Positions 1 to 9,770 of a stretch of DNA of 63,851 nt are shown piece by piece; position 1 is the first letter of the stretch; each line of letters begins with the position of its first letter. This DNA comes from Eubacteriales bacterium. Its GTDB lineage: Bacteria > Bacillota > Clostridia > Lachnospirales > Lachnospiraceae. Below the pieces are notes generated by a model, which made no database searches, was not told where the DNA came from, and saw only the letters and a program-made list of their open reading frames with translations. Both the position numbers and the translations under genes were made by a program. The stretch is from contig JAUNDV010000010.1 of assembly GCA_030525875.1 (NCBI GenBank), forward strand, positions 1 to 63,851. Direction: 5' to 3'.

Positions 1-83
1 TTAATTTTCTGCAATAAATCATCTGATTGTTCAATGCCTAATCGAAAAAATATTTCATCTCTACCATACATGTTTGGGTACAT
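1..83 (-). CDS. Partial CDS, N-terminus of an unrecognised small protein
   Basis: An ATG at 83-81 is preceded on the minus strand by an AAGAAAGGA ribosome site and opens a frame that runs off the window after 27 codons (begins MYPNMYGRDEIFF). Too little is visible to name a family. It lies upstream-to-downstream in line with two other small minus-strand genes, which is how immunity genes of polymorphic toxins are often arranged, but that is inference only. Confidence 0.45.
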   Translation of the reverse strand, partial: MYPNMYGRDEIFFRLGIEQSDDLLQKI

Positions 84-201
84 TTTAGAGTCCTTTCTTA
101 ATCAAGCAACTGGGAGTTATCTATCTATCAAATATCAAGATTTAAACGAATTAACTCATCTATGGATATAATTCTTCTGCTTCTTTGATTAATATCGTTT
201 T

Positions 202-691
202 CTACTTGAAGTGGTGGATAAAAAAATAGCCATTCTTTAATTGAATTTTTGAGCAATCTTCTTTCCATTTAGTCCATCTGAAATATTCATAGAATTTATT
301 TACACCTTCAGGATTATTAATTAGCCAATTTATAAATTGCGTGTAATATATTTCTAAACATTCCCATTCATTTGTATCTGGAGCAAAATAGTAAACAAAA
401 TCATCTTTCAAACCGAACAATCCGCCTAAAATATCTTCTGCAATTAGAATATCCATAGTTTGATTTGCGTTATATAGTTTATTCTTTTCAATTACATTCA
501 GTTCGCCACAACCATATATTCTTATCCAATTATCAATAACAACCACCAGAATATATAAACTGTTCGTAGAAGAATTTATCTTGGAAATTGCTGTATTTTT
601 CAGAAAAATCTTTTACTAATTCATCTTTGGGTTTCAGTAACAATATATTATTTTTAGTGCTTATATCTTCAAAAAAAGCCTTTGTTTTCAT
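202..691 (-). pseudogene. DUF2625-family protein, frameshifted
   Basis: The 114-codon C-terminal part reads in one frame and contains the features I associate with DUF2625 proteins: IDNWIRIYGCGE, then ILGGLFGL and YYFAPDTNEWE, then YEYFRWTKWKED. The N-terminal ~53 codons lie in another frame starting at ATG 691-689, behind a GGAGGG ribosome site (ccctcc on plus, 701-706), and end at a TGA just past the junction near 546. A small indel at about 545-555, in the GGTGGTTGTTATT stretch, would join them into one protein of about 163 residues. The function of DUF2625 is not established; such genes often sit in immunity-type arrays. I read this as a broken gene unless the indel is a sequencing error. 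Confidence 0.6.
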
Positions 692-762
692 AAATAAGTA
701 CCCTCCTTTCCAACTTCCGATTTTTAATTCAATTAACTCCCCGATAAACTGGAATTGTTTAT

Positions 763-1149
763 TTAGGTTTCGTCCAAATATATTTCTACTTTGATGTATT
801 CCTGATTTTTTGCATAGGCAAAAGCCGCTGATTTTCTAATGTAGTCAAATATATTTTCACTTAAATCTTCGTTCCATGTTGCTTCACTAAATATTTTATT
901 TTCACTGGTAGGCTTATATAAAATGTCCACATGGATTTGGGAATATTCTTCATCATCATTTGGGAATTGCCTGACTAACGCAATTTCAAACACAGGTTTA
1001 GGCGTAAAAGTAGAAAATGTCCCAGTTTCAAATAAAATCATATCTTCTTTAAGCGGAATACTGCACATCTGCTCAAATACATCTACAATTTCTTCCAGTG
1101 ACATTGTATCAATAATTCTGTCCTTCAAAAATTTAATTAAACTGTCCAT
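763..1149 (-). CDS. Hypothetical 128-residue protein (immunity-like context)
   Basis: Complete small acidic protein, starting at ATG 1149-1147 behind a strong GGAGGAGG ribosome site. It has no signal peptide or membrane segment and is predicted cytoplasmic. An N-terminal helical part (SLIKFLKDRIIDTMSLEEI) is followed by an alternating beta-rich region (residues ~40-90) and a C-terminal helix-strand. I do not recognise the family. Same-strand neighbours are a DUF2625 remnant and another short truncated gene, so an immunity-protein array is a reasonable guess, not a demonstrated function. Confidence 0.6.
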   Translation of the reverse strand: MDSLIKFLKDRIIDTMSLEEIVDVFEQMCSIPLKEDMILFETGTFSTFTPKPVFEIALVRQFPNDDEEYSQIHVDILYKPTSENKIFSEATWNEDLSENIFDYIRKSAAFAYAKNQEYIKVEIYLDET

Positions 1150-1423
1150 TGATTTTCCTCCTCCATCTTCAAGTTTTTTCTACCTCCATCTTCTTGCCCT
1201 GCGGACAAGAAGCATCCCTCGCTTTCAGCTCGGTCAATTCCGATTTATCAATTTGTTTTTCCATTTTACTACAATTCCGATAGCATGGAAATAAAAAGTT
1301 TTCTGGCTGGTTTCAGACCTTATGAATATAAGGGGCGGGCGGTCTTTTAGGTGTAGACTTAGGGTAATCATCGATAATACTATATGATATTTACAATATA
1401 AAACCTGGCTTTGCCCTAACAAC
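1150..1423. other. Spacer without a convincing gene
   Basis: Contains one 31-codon minus-strand frame (1169-1264, begins MEKQIDKSELTELK) without a good ribosome site, and a short GC-rich stretch around 1330-1350 unlike its surroundings. Nothing here can be assigned. The block may be debris from a past insertion between groEL and the small genes. Confidence 0.3.
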
Positions 1424-1457
1424 TAAAAACTCCGGAAAGCAATCAAGCCTTCCGGAG
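1424..1457 (-). terminator. Rho-independent terminator of groESL
   Basis: Inverted repeat CTCCGGAA (1430-1437) / TTCCGGAG (1450-1457). On the minus strand the stem is followed by a T run (plus-strand taaaaa at 1424-1429). It lies 26 bp beyond the groEL stop codon. Confidence 0.85.
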
Positions 1458-1483
1458 AAAATATATTTTATATATTTAAATTT

Positions 1484-3148
<1,665 letters not shown>

Positions 3149-3172
3149 TTATTAAAATGCTCTATCTAAACA

Positions 3173-3457
3173 TTACTCTATAACAGCTAAAATATCTGAC
3201 TGCTTTACGATAAGGAACTTCTCACCATCAAGCTCTACCTCTGTTCCAGCATACTTAGAATATACTACCTTATCTCCAGCCTTAACCTGCATCTTGATTT
3301 CCTTTCCTTCAACAACTCCGCCAGGGCCAACTGCAATAACCTCACCCTGTCCTGGTTTTTCCTTATCCTGACCAGGTAAAACGATACCTGACTTTGTTGT
3401 TTCCTCTGCCTGCAATTTCTTAAGTACAACCTTGTCATCTAATGGTACTAACTTCAT
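3173..3457 (-). CDS. groS: 10-kDa co-chaperonin GroES
   Basis: 94-residue GroES, the heptameric lid of the GroEL cage. The N-terminal MKLVPLDDKVVLKK, the mobile loop region with TTKSGIVLPGQDKEKP, and the C-terminal KFLIVKQSDILAVIE are diagnostic. Start ATG at 3457 follows an AGGAGG ribosome site. It is the first gene of the groESL operon, behind a consensus promoter overlapped by a CIRCE operator, so heat-inducible HrcA repression is expected. Confidence 0.97.
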   Translation of the reverse strand: MKLVPLDDKVVLKKLQAEETTKSGIVLPGQDKEKPGQGEVIAVGPGGVVEGKEIKMQVKAGDKVVYSKYAGTEVELDGEKFLIVKQSDILAVIE

Positions 3458-3536
3458 AGTAACTGCCTCCTATATAAAACATAATAATTTTATAGTTTAG
3501 ATTGATAAATCTTTATTTTCCTTACCAACATGGCTC

Positions 3537-3565
3537 ATTATACTACCTCGTGTTAGCAGAGTCAA
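3537..3565 (-). promoter_or_regulatory. Sigma-A promoter of groESL
   Basis: On the minus strand: -35 TTGACT (3565-3560), a 17-bp spacer and -10 TATAAT (3542-3537). The -35 box lies inside the CIRCE element, so HrcA binding would block RNA polymerase directly. Confidence 0.85.
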
Positions 3566-3579
3566 GTGTTGAGTGCTAA
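3553..3579. promoter_or_regulatory. CIRCE operator (HrcA binding site)
   Basis: TTAGCAGAG-N9-GAGTGCTAA on the plus strand. The right arm matches the CIRCE consensus exactly; the left arm keeps TTAGCA but departs in the last three bases (GAG instead of CTC). CIRCE with HrcA controls groE operons in Firmicutes. Confidence 0.85.
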
Positions 3580-3831
3580 TCTTTTTATAAAAAAAATAAA
3601 ATGCTTATAAAATAAGGCTTTTAGAGTAGTGCTTTTTTGTTAGATATTGGATAATTTCAAATTTATCCAACTTTTATCCTATTTCAAGCTTAAGTACTAT
3701 CACATTATAATATTTAACATATATTACTGCTACTTATATACTCAAGCATTCTTTCCTGCTCTTCTTCTGTAAGCACTTATTTTTTTTCACATAAAAAAAC
3801 ACCTTGTTAAAATTTTCAAAACAGTATTTTT
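3580..3831. other. AT-rich intergenic spacer
   Basis: About 250 bp between the groESL regulatory region and the terminator of the next gene. I see no open frame with a ribosome site, no RNA gene and no strong hairpin. Confidence 0.4.
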
Positions 3832-3874
3832 TAAAAAAGTGTATGGATTGTATATTGATACTTTCCATACACTT
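3832..3874 (-). terminator. Terminator downstream of the 59-residue protein gene
   Basis: Inverted repeat AAGTGTATGGA / TCCATACACTT (about 3838-3847 and 3864-3874) with a T run on the minus strand (plus aaaaaa at 3833-3838). It lies ~70 bp beyond the small gene's stop. Confidence 0.75.
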
Positions 3875-3941
3875 TCTGGTTATTATGTAATTATAAGGCT
3901 AAAGCAGTCTTAAAAGCTGTATCAGCTCATGCGACTCTTCT

Positions 3942-4121
3942 TCATGTGATGTTGCTTCTCTCCATGAATTTCAAAATATCTTCTGAACCTTGCAAGTAGG
4001 TAACATTAATTGGAACACGAGGTGTTCTGTCGTTGGCAGATGCTTCAATCGCATCAGCAAACATCTCCACCTGCTTCTGACCGGATATGATAAAATTCTT
4101 AGTGATACTTGAAGTTGCCAT
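3942..4121 (-). CDS. Conserved 59-residue protein, unknown function
   Basis: A longer reading of this frame exists, but the proper start is ATG 4121-4119 because GGAGG lies 8 bases upstream. The product starts MATSSITKNFIISGQKQ and has EMFADAIEAS in the middle. I recall similar short proteins sharing this start in many Clostridia, with no assigned function. No signal peptide or membrane helix; soluble, mixed alpha/beta. It stands alone with its own terminator. Confidence 0.7.
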   Translation of the reverse strand: MATSSITKNFIISGQKQVEMFADAIEASANDRTPRVPINVTYLQGSEDILKFMERSNIT

Positions 4122-4266
4122 ATAAACACCTCCTTTGCTAATACAGCTCATCTTTCATTTCTTTATACTATCCTAATTATATTGTAGTGTGATATGCCAG
4201 GTCTTGCAACCTATTTTTTGAATGTAAAAATTTTATAACCTTTTTTACATTGTACATCTATAATAC

Positions 4267-5025
4267 TTATTTTCCTAATTCCTGATCTCTCTTTATAATA
4301 AGCTTCATGGCTTCAATAGCTACTCTGATAGCCCTGTCTTCTACGTCTATATTTTCCTCGCCCGGTTTAGGATCAGCATATGTTGTTGCACTTGCCATAA
4401 CGCTGGCTGTTCTTATTCCAAGGGAAGAGCCTATAGCAAACAAAGGCGCACATTCCATGCTTGTTGAAGAAGCTCCTCCTCTCTTATATGAATCCCACTT
4501 ATACATAAGCTCTCTGGCTACAGGCTTTGTTTCAGGTGAGGTCTGTGTATAGAAGGATGCCTTTGTAATAGTCACTCCTATATCATAAGGAAGTCCAACA
4601 TTTATCGCAGCCTGCTCAAGTGCCTTTAACATCTGAAAATCAGGTACACAAGGAAATTCCATAGGGAGATAATGTGAACTTACTCCCTCCATGCGAATAG
4701 CTCCATTAGGAATAACAACATCTCCTCTTGATACCTTTGGGGAAACAGAAGCACAGGTTCCAACACGCATCATAGTATCTACACCACACTGATAAAGTTC
4801 CTCAACCGCTATAGCTGTTGAAGGTCCGCCTATACCAGTACTTGTAACTGCAACCGGAACTCCATTAAGCTTGCCAACAAAAGTTCTATACTCTCTGTGG
4901 TATGCAATCTCCTTTGGCTCTTCAAAGTAAGCCGCTATCTTTTCTGTTCTCTCTGGACTTCCCGGAAGAAAAACATATCTTCCTACATCTCCTTTTTCTA
5001 ATGCGATGTGCATCATCTTTGCCAT
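4267..5025 (-). CDS. udp: Uridine phosphorylase
   Basis: 252-residue nucleoside phosphorylase of the Udp/DeoD (NP-I) family. It would split uridine with phosphate into uracil and ribose-1-phosphate in the cytoplasm for pyrimidine salvage. Visible motifs are the phosphate loop FLPGSPERTEKIA (residues ~19-31), VTSTGIGGPSTAIAVEEL (~61-78), MRVGTCASV (~86-94), and the C-terminal SVMASATTYADPKP region. Length matches E. coli Udp (253). It follows the lipoprotein gene by 18 bp, so the two are probably cotranscribed. Specificity for uridine rather than another nucleoside is from family resemblance. Confidence 0.9.
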   Translation of the reverse strand: MAKMMHIALEKGDVGRYVFLPGSPERTEKIAAYFEEPKEIAYHREYRTFVGKLNGVPVAVTSTGIGGPSTAIAVEELYQCGVDTMMRVGTCASVSPKVSRGDVVIPNGAIRMEGVSSHYLPMEFPCVPDFQMLKALEQAAINVGLPYDIGVTITKASFYTQTSPETKPVARELMYKWDSYKRGGASSTSMECAPLFAIGSSLGIRTASVMASATTYADPKPGEENIDVEDRAIRVAIEAMKLIIKRDQELGK

Positions 5026-5043
5026 AATATCGCTATCCTCCTG

Positions 5044-6141
5044 TTATTTGTTTATGTAGTAAAAATCATCATCTGGGAGACTGGCTCCTACAGATTTTGG
5101 ATTGGCATTGTATAGTACATTTAAATAACCTGAAAGCGCTGTTTTCATTTCCTCTCCTGTAATACAGCTTAGATTACATTTTGGAAGTGCCATTTTAGCT
5201 ATAGCTGCTTTCTCAATTATTCCATATTTTTCAATCAGACCTGCTGTCTTATCAGGATCTGAAAATGCTGTTTCAACTGAGTCTTTCTGCTCTTCAAGAA
5301 AAGCTGCTATAAGTTCATCAGGATACTCTTCTAATATAGAATTTCTTATTACGGTAACTCCCGTTACCATTTCTGAACCATCCTCACTTACCTTTTTCCA
5401 TTCTTCTGTAAGGTTTAAAAATTCTTTTATATTGTCATTTTTAGCCATGCATACAGAAGCAAAAGGCTGAGGAAGTACTGCTATAATTTCAGGATTTTCA
5501 TTCATAATTGCAGCTATTTCTGTAGCTTCATTTTTGAAAATAATATTAACCTTATCAGTTAATCCATTTTTATCGAGGATATACCTAAATGCGAACTCTG
5601 GTGTTGTTCCCTGACCTGTCATATATACATCTTTACCCTCTAAATCTGAAAGTGAGCTTATACTTTCATCTGCTGTAACTCCATAAATCACACCAAGAGT
5701 ATTTATGTTTAATACAGATATTCCGGAAAGTTCATCCTTATTTTCCTGATTTTTCATCTTATTGTAGAGGATTGAGGCAAGATTTGCTGGAATAAGAGCA
5801 ATATCCAAATCTCCGCTTACAAGCTTAGCTGTAATTTCATCCGGTGCTACAGCCATAGTAAATTCAGCCTCAAAAGGAAGCTCTCCATTTTCATTTTTAT
5901 CCATCATATTTACAAGTCCCATCGTTGTAGGTCCTTTAAGTGATCCTATCTTAAGCTTGTATGATGATAAATCTATTTCCTTCTCTTCTACATTTTCTTC
6001 AGCGACTGAATTCCCTGCTTTCGTTTCTACCACTGTCTGCTCTGTAATTTCCTCTTTAGCTTTATCAGCAGAAGTACTATTTTGACCGCAGGCAGTAAGC
6101 AGCATCATTGCAGCTGCCATAATCAACGCTAATTTTTTCAT
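5044..6141 (-). CDS. ABC-type substrate-binding lipoprotein (NMT1/SsuA-like)
   Basis: 365-residue lipoprotein. The signal peptide ends in lipobox LLTAC at residue ~18, followed by a Thr/Glu-rich linker (19-55) and a periplasmic-binding-protein-II fold of the nitrate/sulfonate/thiamine-precursor class (COG0715-like): KLKIGSLKGPTTMGLV, then DIALIPANLASILYNK, and LSDLEGKDVYMTGQGT. It would capture a small ligand outside the membrane. No permease or ATPase gene is adjacent, so it is an orphan here. The downstream neighbour is udp (18-bp gap), which hints at a nucleoside/pyrimidine-related ligand, but this fold is not the usual nucleoside-binding family. Ligand unknown. Confidence 0.75.
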   Translation of the reverse strand: MKKLALIMAAAMMLLTACGQNSTSADKAKEEITEQTVVETKAGNSVAEENVEEKEIDLSSYKLKIGSLKGPTTMGLVNMMDKNENGELPFEAEFTMAVAPDEITAKLVSGDLDIALIPANLASILYNKMKNQENKDELSGISVLNINTLGVIYGVTADESISSLSDLEGKDVYMTGQGTTPEFAFRYILDKNGLTDKVNIIFKNEATEIAAIMNENPEIIAVLPQPFASVCMAKNDNIKEFLNLTEEWKKVSEDGSEMVTGVTVIRNSILEEYPDELIAAFLEEQKDSVETAFSDPDKTAGLIEKYGIIEKAAIAKMALPKCNLSCITGEEMKTALSGYLNVLYNANPKSVGASLPDDDFYYINK

Positions 6142-6198
6142 TTTATCTCCAATCCAAAACCTAATATTTTCTAAAATCTAATATTTATAAAAAACAGA

Positions 6199-6693
6199 TC
6201 ACAATTCAATACTTGCCATTGAAAAATGAAGTTCTCCCCTGTCATCCTCTTCTATAAGAGTGAAAGTATGATTCCTGTCAAATTGTCTAGGATAACTAAG
6301 ACTACCTGGATTAATGCATAAAATACCATTTTTTTGTGTAAAATCAGGTCTGTGGGTATGTCCATAAAAAGCATATCTGCAACCTCTTTCCTCTGCTTCA
6401 TCTACCAGATGATCCGTTGTTATATTCACTCCATACCTATGTCCGTGAGTAAGAAATGCTTTTTCTCCTCCAAGCTCAAATTCCAGTTCATCAGGAAGCT
6501 CAGAAAAATAGTCATTATTTCCCCTGACCATATAAACTTCACACTTATCTCCCACAAATGACTTAATATCACGCTCCAGGCCCTCTCCATCTCCGCAGAA
6601 TATGAACATATCAATTGGAGCATTCTTCTCTATAATATCCTTCAAATATCTGTTGTTTCCATGTGTATCACTGGCTACCAAAATCTTTTTCAT
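6199..6693 (-). CDS. YfcE/MJ0936-type metallophosphodiesterase
   Basis: About 164 residues from ATG 6693-6691, chosen because GGAG lies 7 bases upstream and the family begins MKKILVASDTHG. Contains the five calcineurin-like metal-binding blocks: SDTHGN, CGDGEG, RGNNDY, LTHGHRYG and YGHTHRPD. This family are Mn-dependent phosphodiesterases with broad in vitro activity; the natural substrate is generally unknown. It is 57 bp upstream of the substrate-binding lipoprotein, likely same transcript. A second paralog is at 8585-9163. Confidence 0.88.
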   Translation of the reverse strand: MKKILVASDTHGNNRYLKDIIEKNAPIDMFIFCGDGEGLERDIKSFVGDKCEVYMVRGNNDYFSELPDELEFELGGEKAFLTHGHRYGVNITTDHLVDEAEERGCRYAFYGHTHRPDFTQKNGILCINPGSLSYPRQFDRNHTFTLIEEDDRGELHFSMASIEL

Positions 6694-6731
6694 ATATAAC
6701 TCCAATACCAAAAGCTTTTTTATATTATATC

Positions 6732-6765
6732 AAAAAAAGCTCCGACATTAAAGCCGGAGTTTTTT
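6732..6765 (-). terminator. Terminator after rdgB
   Basis: Stem CTCCGAC / GCCGGAG (6740-6746, 6753-6759, one mismatch region) with A runs on the left and T runs on the right of the plus strand, so it can work on both strands. It closes the hisS-to-rdgB gene block. Confidence 0.8.
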
Positions 6766-6788
6766 AATAAATTATAAATTGTTTGGTT

Positions 6789-7391
6789 TTATAAATTTTC
6801 TTTTAATATCTTTTCTAATGCTCTAAGAGCCTGTCCTCTATGAGAAATCTTATTTTTTTCTTCATCACTTATGGTGGCAGAAGTCTTTCCATATTCTGGA
6901 AGATATAAAATCGGATCATATCCAAAGCCATTAGCACCAGAGATTTCACGAGCTATTTCTCCACGCATTACTCCTTTAGTGTAAATTGCCTCTCCATTCT
7001 CCAAAATAGCGCAGATACTGCATACAAAGCCTGCGCCTCTCTCATCCGCTTTTGCATCTTTAAGCGCATCAATAATAGACTGGTTTTTTATGGTATATGA
7101 AGTGTCATAGCCCATGTATCTTGCAGACATGATACCCGGCTTTCCGTCAAGATAGTCTACACAAAGACCACTGTCGTCAGCTACTACAACAGTATTTTTC
7201 TTGTCCTCCAGCTTGTCAAAGCACTCTCTTGCCTTGATATAGGCATTTTCCTCAAATGTGTCTCCATTTTCCTCTGCAACAAGCTTTATGCCAAGCTCTC
7301 CTGAAGATATTATCTCACTGCCAAGGTCTTTTAATATTTCCTTGAATTCTCTCAGCTTATCCTTGTTACCAGTTGCAACTACTATTCTCAT
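6789..7391 (-). CDS. rdgB: XTP/dITP diphosphatase (RdgB/HAM1)
   Basis: 200-residue house-cleaning pyrophosphatase that hydrolyses non-canonical purine triphosphates (XTP, ITP, dITP) to monophosphates, keeping them out of nucleic acids. Motifs: VVATGNKDKLREFKEIL at the N-terminus, VVADDSGLCVDYLDGKPG near residue 70, NGFGYDPILYLPE and the C-terminal SHRGQALRALEKI. Length is typical. Its start overlaps the end of the methyltransferase gene (ATGA type, 4 bp), indicating translational coupling. Confidence 0.95.
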   Translation of the reverse strand: MRIVVATGNKDKLREFKEILKDLGSEIISSGELGIKLVAEENGDTFEENAYIKARECFDKLEDKKNTVVVADDSGLCVDYLDGKPGIMSARYMGYDTSYTIKNQSIIDALKDAKADERGAGFVCSICAILENGEAIYTKGVMRGEIAREISGANGFGYDPILYLPEYGKTSATISDEEKNKISHRGQALRALEKILKENL

Positions 7392-8578
7392 TCGCTCTCC
7401 TTATTTGCACGCTTAGCCTGTCTTATTGGTTTCGCACCAATGTATGAATAAAAATAAGTCTTCATCATTCCATTATATATTTTTCTATTTTTATCAGCTT
7501 TTCTTCCAATATATTTCTCAGCATCCTCATAGCCAGTGATGAGATACATACTCCAGCTGTCAAGTGCAGCATATCTCTCTCCAAGGGCTGTATATATTGG
7601 AGGCATATCCGACTTTTCTTCGAGTCTTTCGCCATAAGGAGGATTTGTGATAATGAAACCATATTTCTTAGGATGACTTAATTCTTTTACATCTCTCTCT
7701 TGAAAATGTATAAGCTCTCTTACTCCTGCCTTCTCTGCATTGTATCTTGCTGCATATAACACCTCAGGATCTATGTCAAAGCCCTGAATATCTACAATCT
7801 GCTTAAGCTCTTCAATATTAACAGAATCCGCTAATGCTCTTGCCTCGTCATATGCATCATACCAAAGCTGTCTGTCAATAATATTTTTCCATGAGGTTGC
7901 TGCAAAATTGCGCTCCATTCCAGGTGCGATCTTTGCTGCCATCATAGCCGCCTCTATTAAAAAAGTTCCTGAACCACAAAATGGATCAACCAAAATCCTG
8001 TCTTTATTCCATGGCGTAAGCATAATCAGAGCTGCTGCCAATGTTTCAGTAATAGGCGCCTTTGCAGTCATTTTCCTATATCCTCTCTTATGAAGAGATT
8101 CACCGCTGGTATCAATTCCTATAGTAATATTATCCTTATATGCTGAAACTCTCAAAGCATACGAAGCCCCATCCATTGGAAGTCTTTCACCTTCCATATC
8201 ATAGGCCTTCTGAAGACGCTTTATAATAGCCTTCTGAATGATAGTCTGAAAATCTCTTGGAGAAAACAGCTTGGATTTAATGGATGCTGCCTTTGCAACC
8301 CAGACTCTTCCATCCCTTGGTATATAATTTTCCCATGGAATATCGTAAACTTTGTTGAAAAGCTCATCCCAGGTATATGCCTTAAACTCACCTGCCTTAA
8401 GCAATATACGCTCGGTTGTCCTCATAAAGATATTTGCACGGCAAATTGCCCTCTCATCTCCGATGAAGGTTATCTTACCGTCAGATACTTCTTTAATTTC
8501 ATATCCAAGCTCTGTTATTTCCTTTTTTGTACAGGCTTCAAGTCCAAAATGACAAGGTGCGATTAATTCGTATACCAT
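7388..8578 (-). CDS. THUMP-domain class I rRNA methyltransferase (RlmL/YpsC family)
   Basis: 396 residues. An N-terminal ferredoxin-like/THUMP RNA-binding part (residues ~1-155) is followed by a Rossmann methyltransferase of the UPF0020 group. S-adenosylmethionine and catalytic motifs are VDPFCGSGTFLIEAA (~197-211), FDIDPEVLYAARYN and the N6/N2-methylation signature TNPPYGERL (~310). The family includes E. coli RlmL, which methylates 23S rRNA guanine; the single-domain Firmicute form is called YpsC. Sits between a phosphodiesterase gene (7-bp gap) and rdgB (4-bp overlap). Exact target nucleotide is inferred from the family. Confidence 0.9.
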   Translation of the reverse strand: MVYELIAPCHFGLEACTKKEITELGYEIKEVSDGKITFIGDERAICRANIFMRTTERILLKAGEFKAYTWDELFNKVYDIPWENYIPRDGRVWVAKAASIKSKLFSPRDFQTIIQKAIIKRLQKAYDMEGERLPMDGASYALRVSAYKDNITIGIDTSGESLHKRGYRKMTAKAPITETLAAALIMLTPWNKDRILVDPFCGSGTFLIEAAMMAAKIAPGMERNFAATSWKNIIDRQLWYDAYDEARALADSVNIEELKQIVDIQGFDIDPEVLYAARYNAEKAGVRELIHFQERDVKELSHPKKYGFIITNPPYGERLEEKSDMPPIYTALGERYAALDSWSMYLITGYEDAEKYIGRKADKNRKIYNGMMKTYFYSYIGAKPIRQAKRANKESE

Positions 8579-8584
8579 TAAATA

Positions 8585-9163
8585 TTATCCTCTTAATTTA
8601 ATTTCTTTAACTATATTTCCATCAAAATCATAAATAGTAAACAGCTCATTATCTAAAAGTGCATAGCTGTTTGGATTATTTTCCTTAGGAAGACTTACTG
8701 AACCAGGATTAAGCCAGTAAATGGATTTTTCCCCATCCTCTGAAACAAATTTTTCTGCAACAGGAAGATGAGTATGTCCATGAATGAGAATGTCCCCATT
8801 TTTTATTGGTGGAAGATTTCTTCCTCCATTATCTGTATTAAAAAGATGTCCGTGCGTAGCAAAAATATCCAGATCATTAATATTTAATACCGCATAATCT
8901 GCCATGCAAGGAAATTCGAGTACCATCTGATCAACCTCAGCTTCACAATTTCCTCTCACACAGATTATATCTTCTTTTATTTCATTGAGCATAGTCATGA
9001 CTTCCTTAGGCGCATATTCCTTAGGAAGATCATTTCTTGGTCCATGATATAAGATATCTCCAAGCAAAATAAGCTTTTTTGCTCCGCTTTCTTTAAATCT
9101 CTCTATAAGCTTTCTGCAGTAAAATGCTGAACCATGAATATCAGATGCAAAAATATATTTCAT
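8585..9163 (-). CDS. yfcE: YfcE-family phosphodiesterase
   Basis: 192-residue calcineurin-like phosphodiesterase, close in length to E. coli YfcE (184). Metal-binding blocks: FASDIHGSAFYC, LLGDILYHGPRN, CVRGNCEAEVD, ATHGHLF and IHGHTHLPV. Acts on phosphodiester model substrates with Mn; natural substrate not known. Its ATG overlaps the TAA of the DUF1700 gene by one base (TAATG), so the two are translationally coupled. Only distantly similar to the shorter paralog at 6199-6693. Confidence 0.9.
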   Translation of the reverse strand: MKYIFASDIHGSAFYCRKLIERFKESGAKKLILLGDILYHGPRNDLPKEYAPKEVMTMLNEIKEDIICVRGNCEAEVDQMVLEFPCMADYAVLNINDLDIFATHGHLFNTDNGGRNLPPIKNGDILIHGHTHLPVAEKFVSEDGEKSIYWLNPGSVSLPKENNPNSYALLDNELFTIYDFDGNIVKEIKLRG

Positions 9164-9747
9164 TAATATCTCCTCCTGCCATTTAAAAGCCAGAATAGCA
9201 ATATTATTATCAGTATCGGGGCAATAAATGGACTAAGCAGTCCTATAATTGCAGAAACAACTGAAAATACCACCATACTTACAAGAATAGACAAAATACA
9301 TCCACCTATTCCGATACCTCTGCTGCTTATATTGATATTTTTCCAGCCATTGCTGTTGTCTGCTCTTCCAGAATAATTATTCTCTGTCCCTGCTGAATTA
9401 CCAGACTCATCAAAAGTCTCTGTCTGGGAATTATCATCGTAGGATGACCAGCTATTTTCTCTGTAATCCCCCTCTGATTTCTTTCCACCATATATCTGGG
9501 ATGAAAAATCATTGTCATCATCTGTATATGGTATCCCATCAGCTCCGGACTTTACAGCGTCAATAATACTTCCTGCTATAAGATTAGGATCACCCAGCTC
9601 ATCCAGAATATCCTTTATGTCTCTTCCTTTTTTTAATTCAGCATCAATATAGTCACTATAAAAATCGACATTGCTTCTTACAAGCTGCATAGGCAGATCA
9701 TAAGAAAGTCTTTCTTTTAAATGTGATAAAAACTCACGTTTATTCAT
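9163..9747 (-). CDS. DUF1700/HAAS-domain membrane protein
   Basis: 194 residues. The N-terminal ~70 residues (MNKREFLSHLKERLSYDLP, then YSDYIDAELKKGRDIKDIL and ELGDPNLIAGSII) match the HAAS/DUF1700 helical domain often found next to PadR regulators. A polar Gly/Ser/Asn/Asp linker (80-140) leads to C-terminal membrane helices (~145-190) and a basic end NGRRRY. Probably membrane-anchored with the HAAS domain in the cytoplasm. No PadR gene is adjacent. It lies 23 bp after aspS, within the same operon. Function unknown. Confidence 0.75.
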   Translation of the reverse strand: MNKREFLSHLKERLSYDLPMQLVRSNVDFYSDYIDAELKKGRDIKDILDELGDPNLIAGSIIDAVKSGADGIPYTDDDNDFSSQIYGGKKSEGDYRENSWSSYDDNSQTETFDESGNSAGTENNYSGRADNSNGWKNINISSRGIGIGGCILSILVSMVVFSVVSAIIGLLSPFIAPILIIILLFWLLNGRRRY

Positions 9748-9770
9748 GTAAATTCTCCATTAAACAAGAA

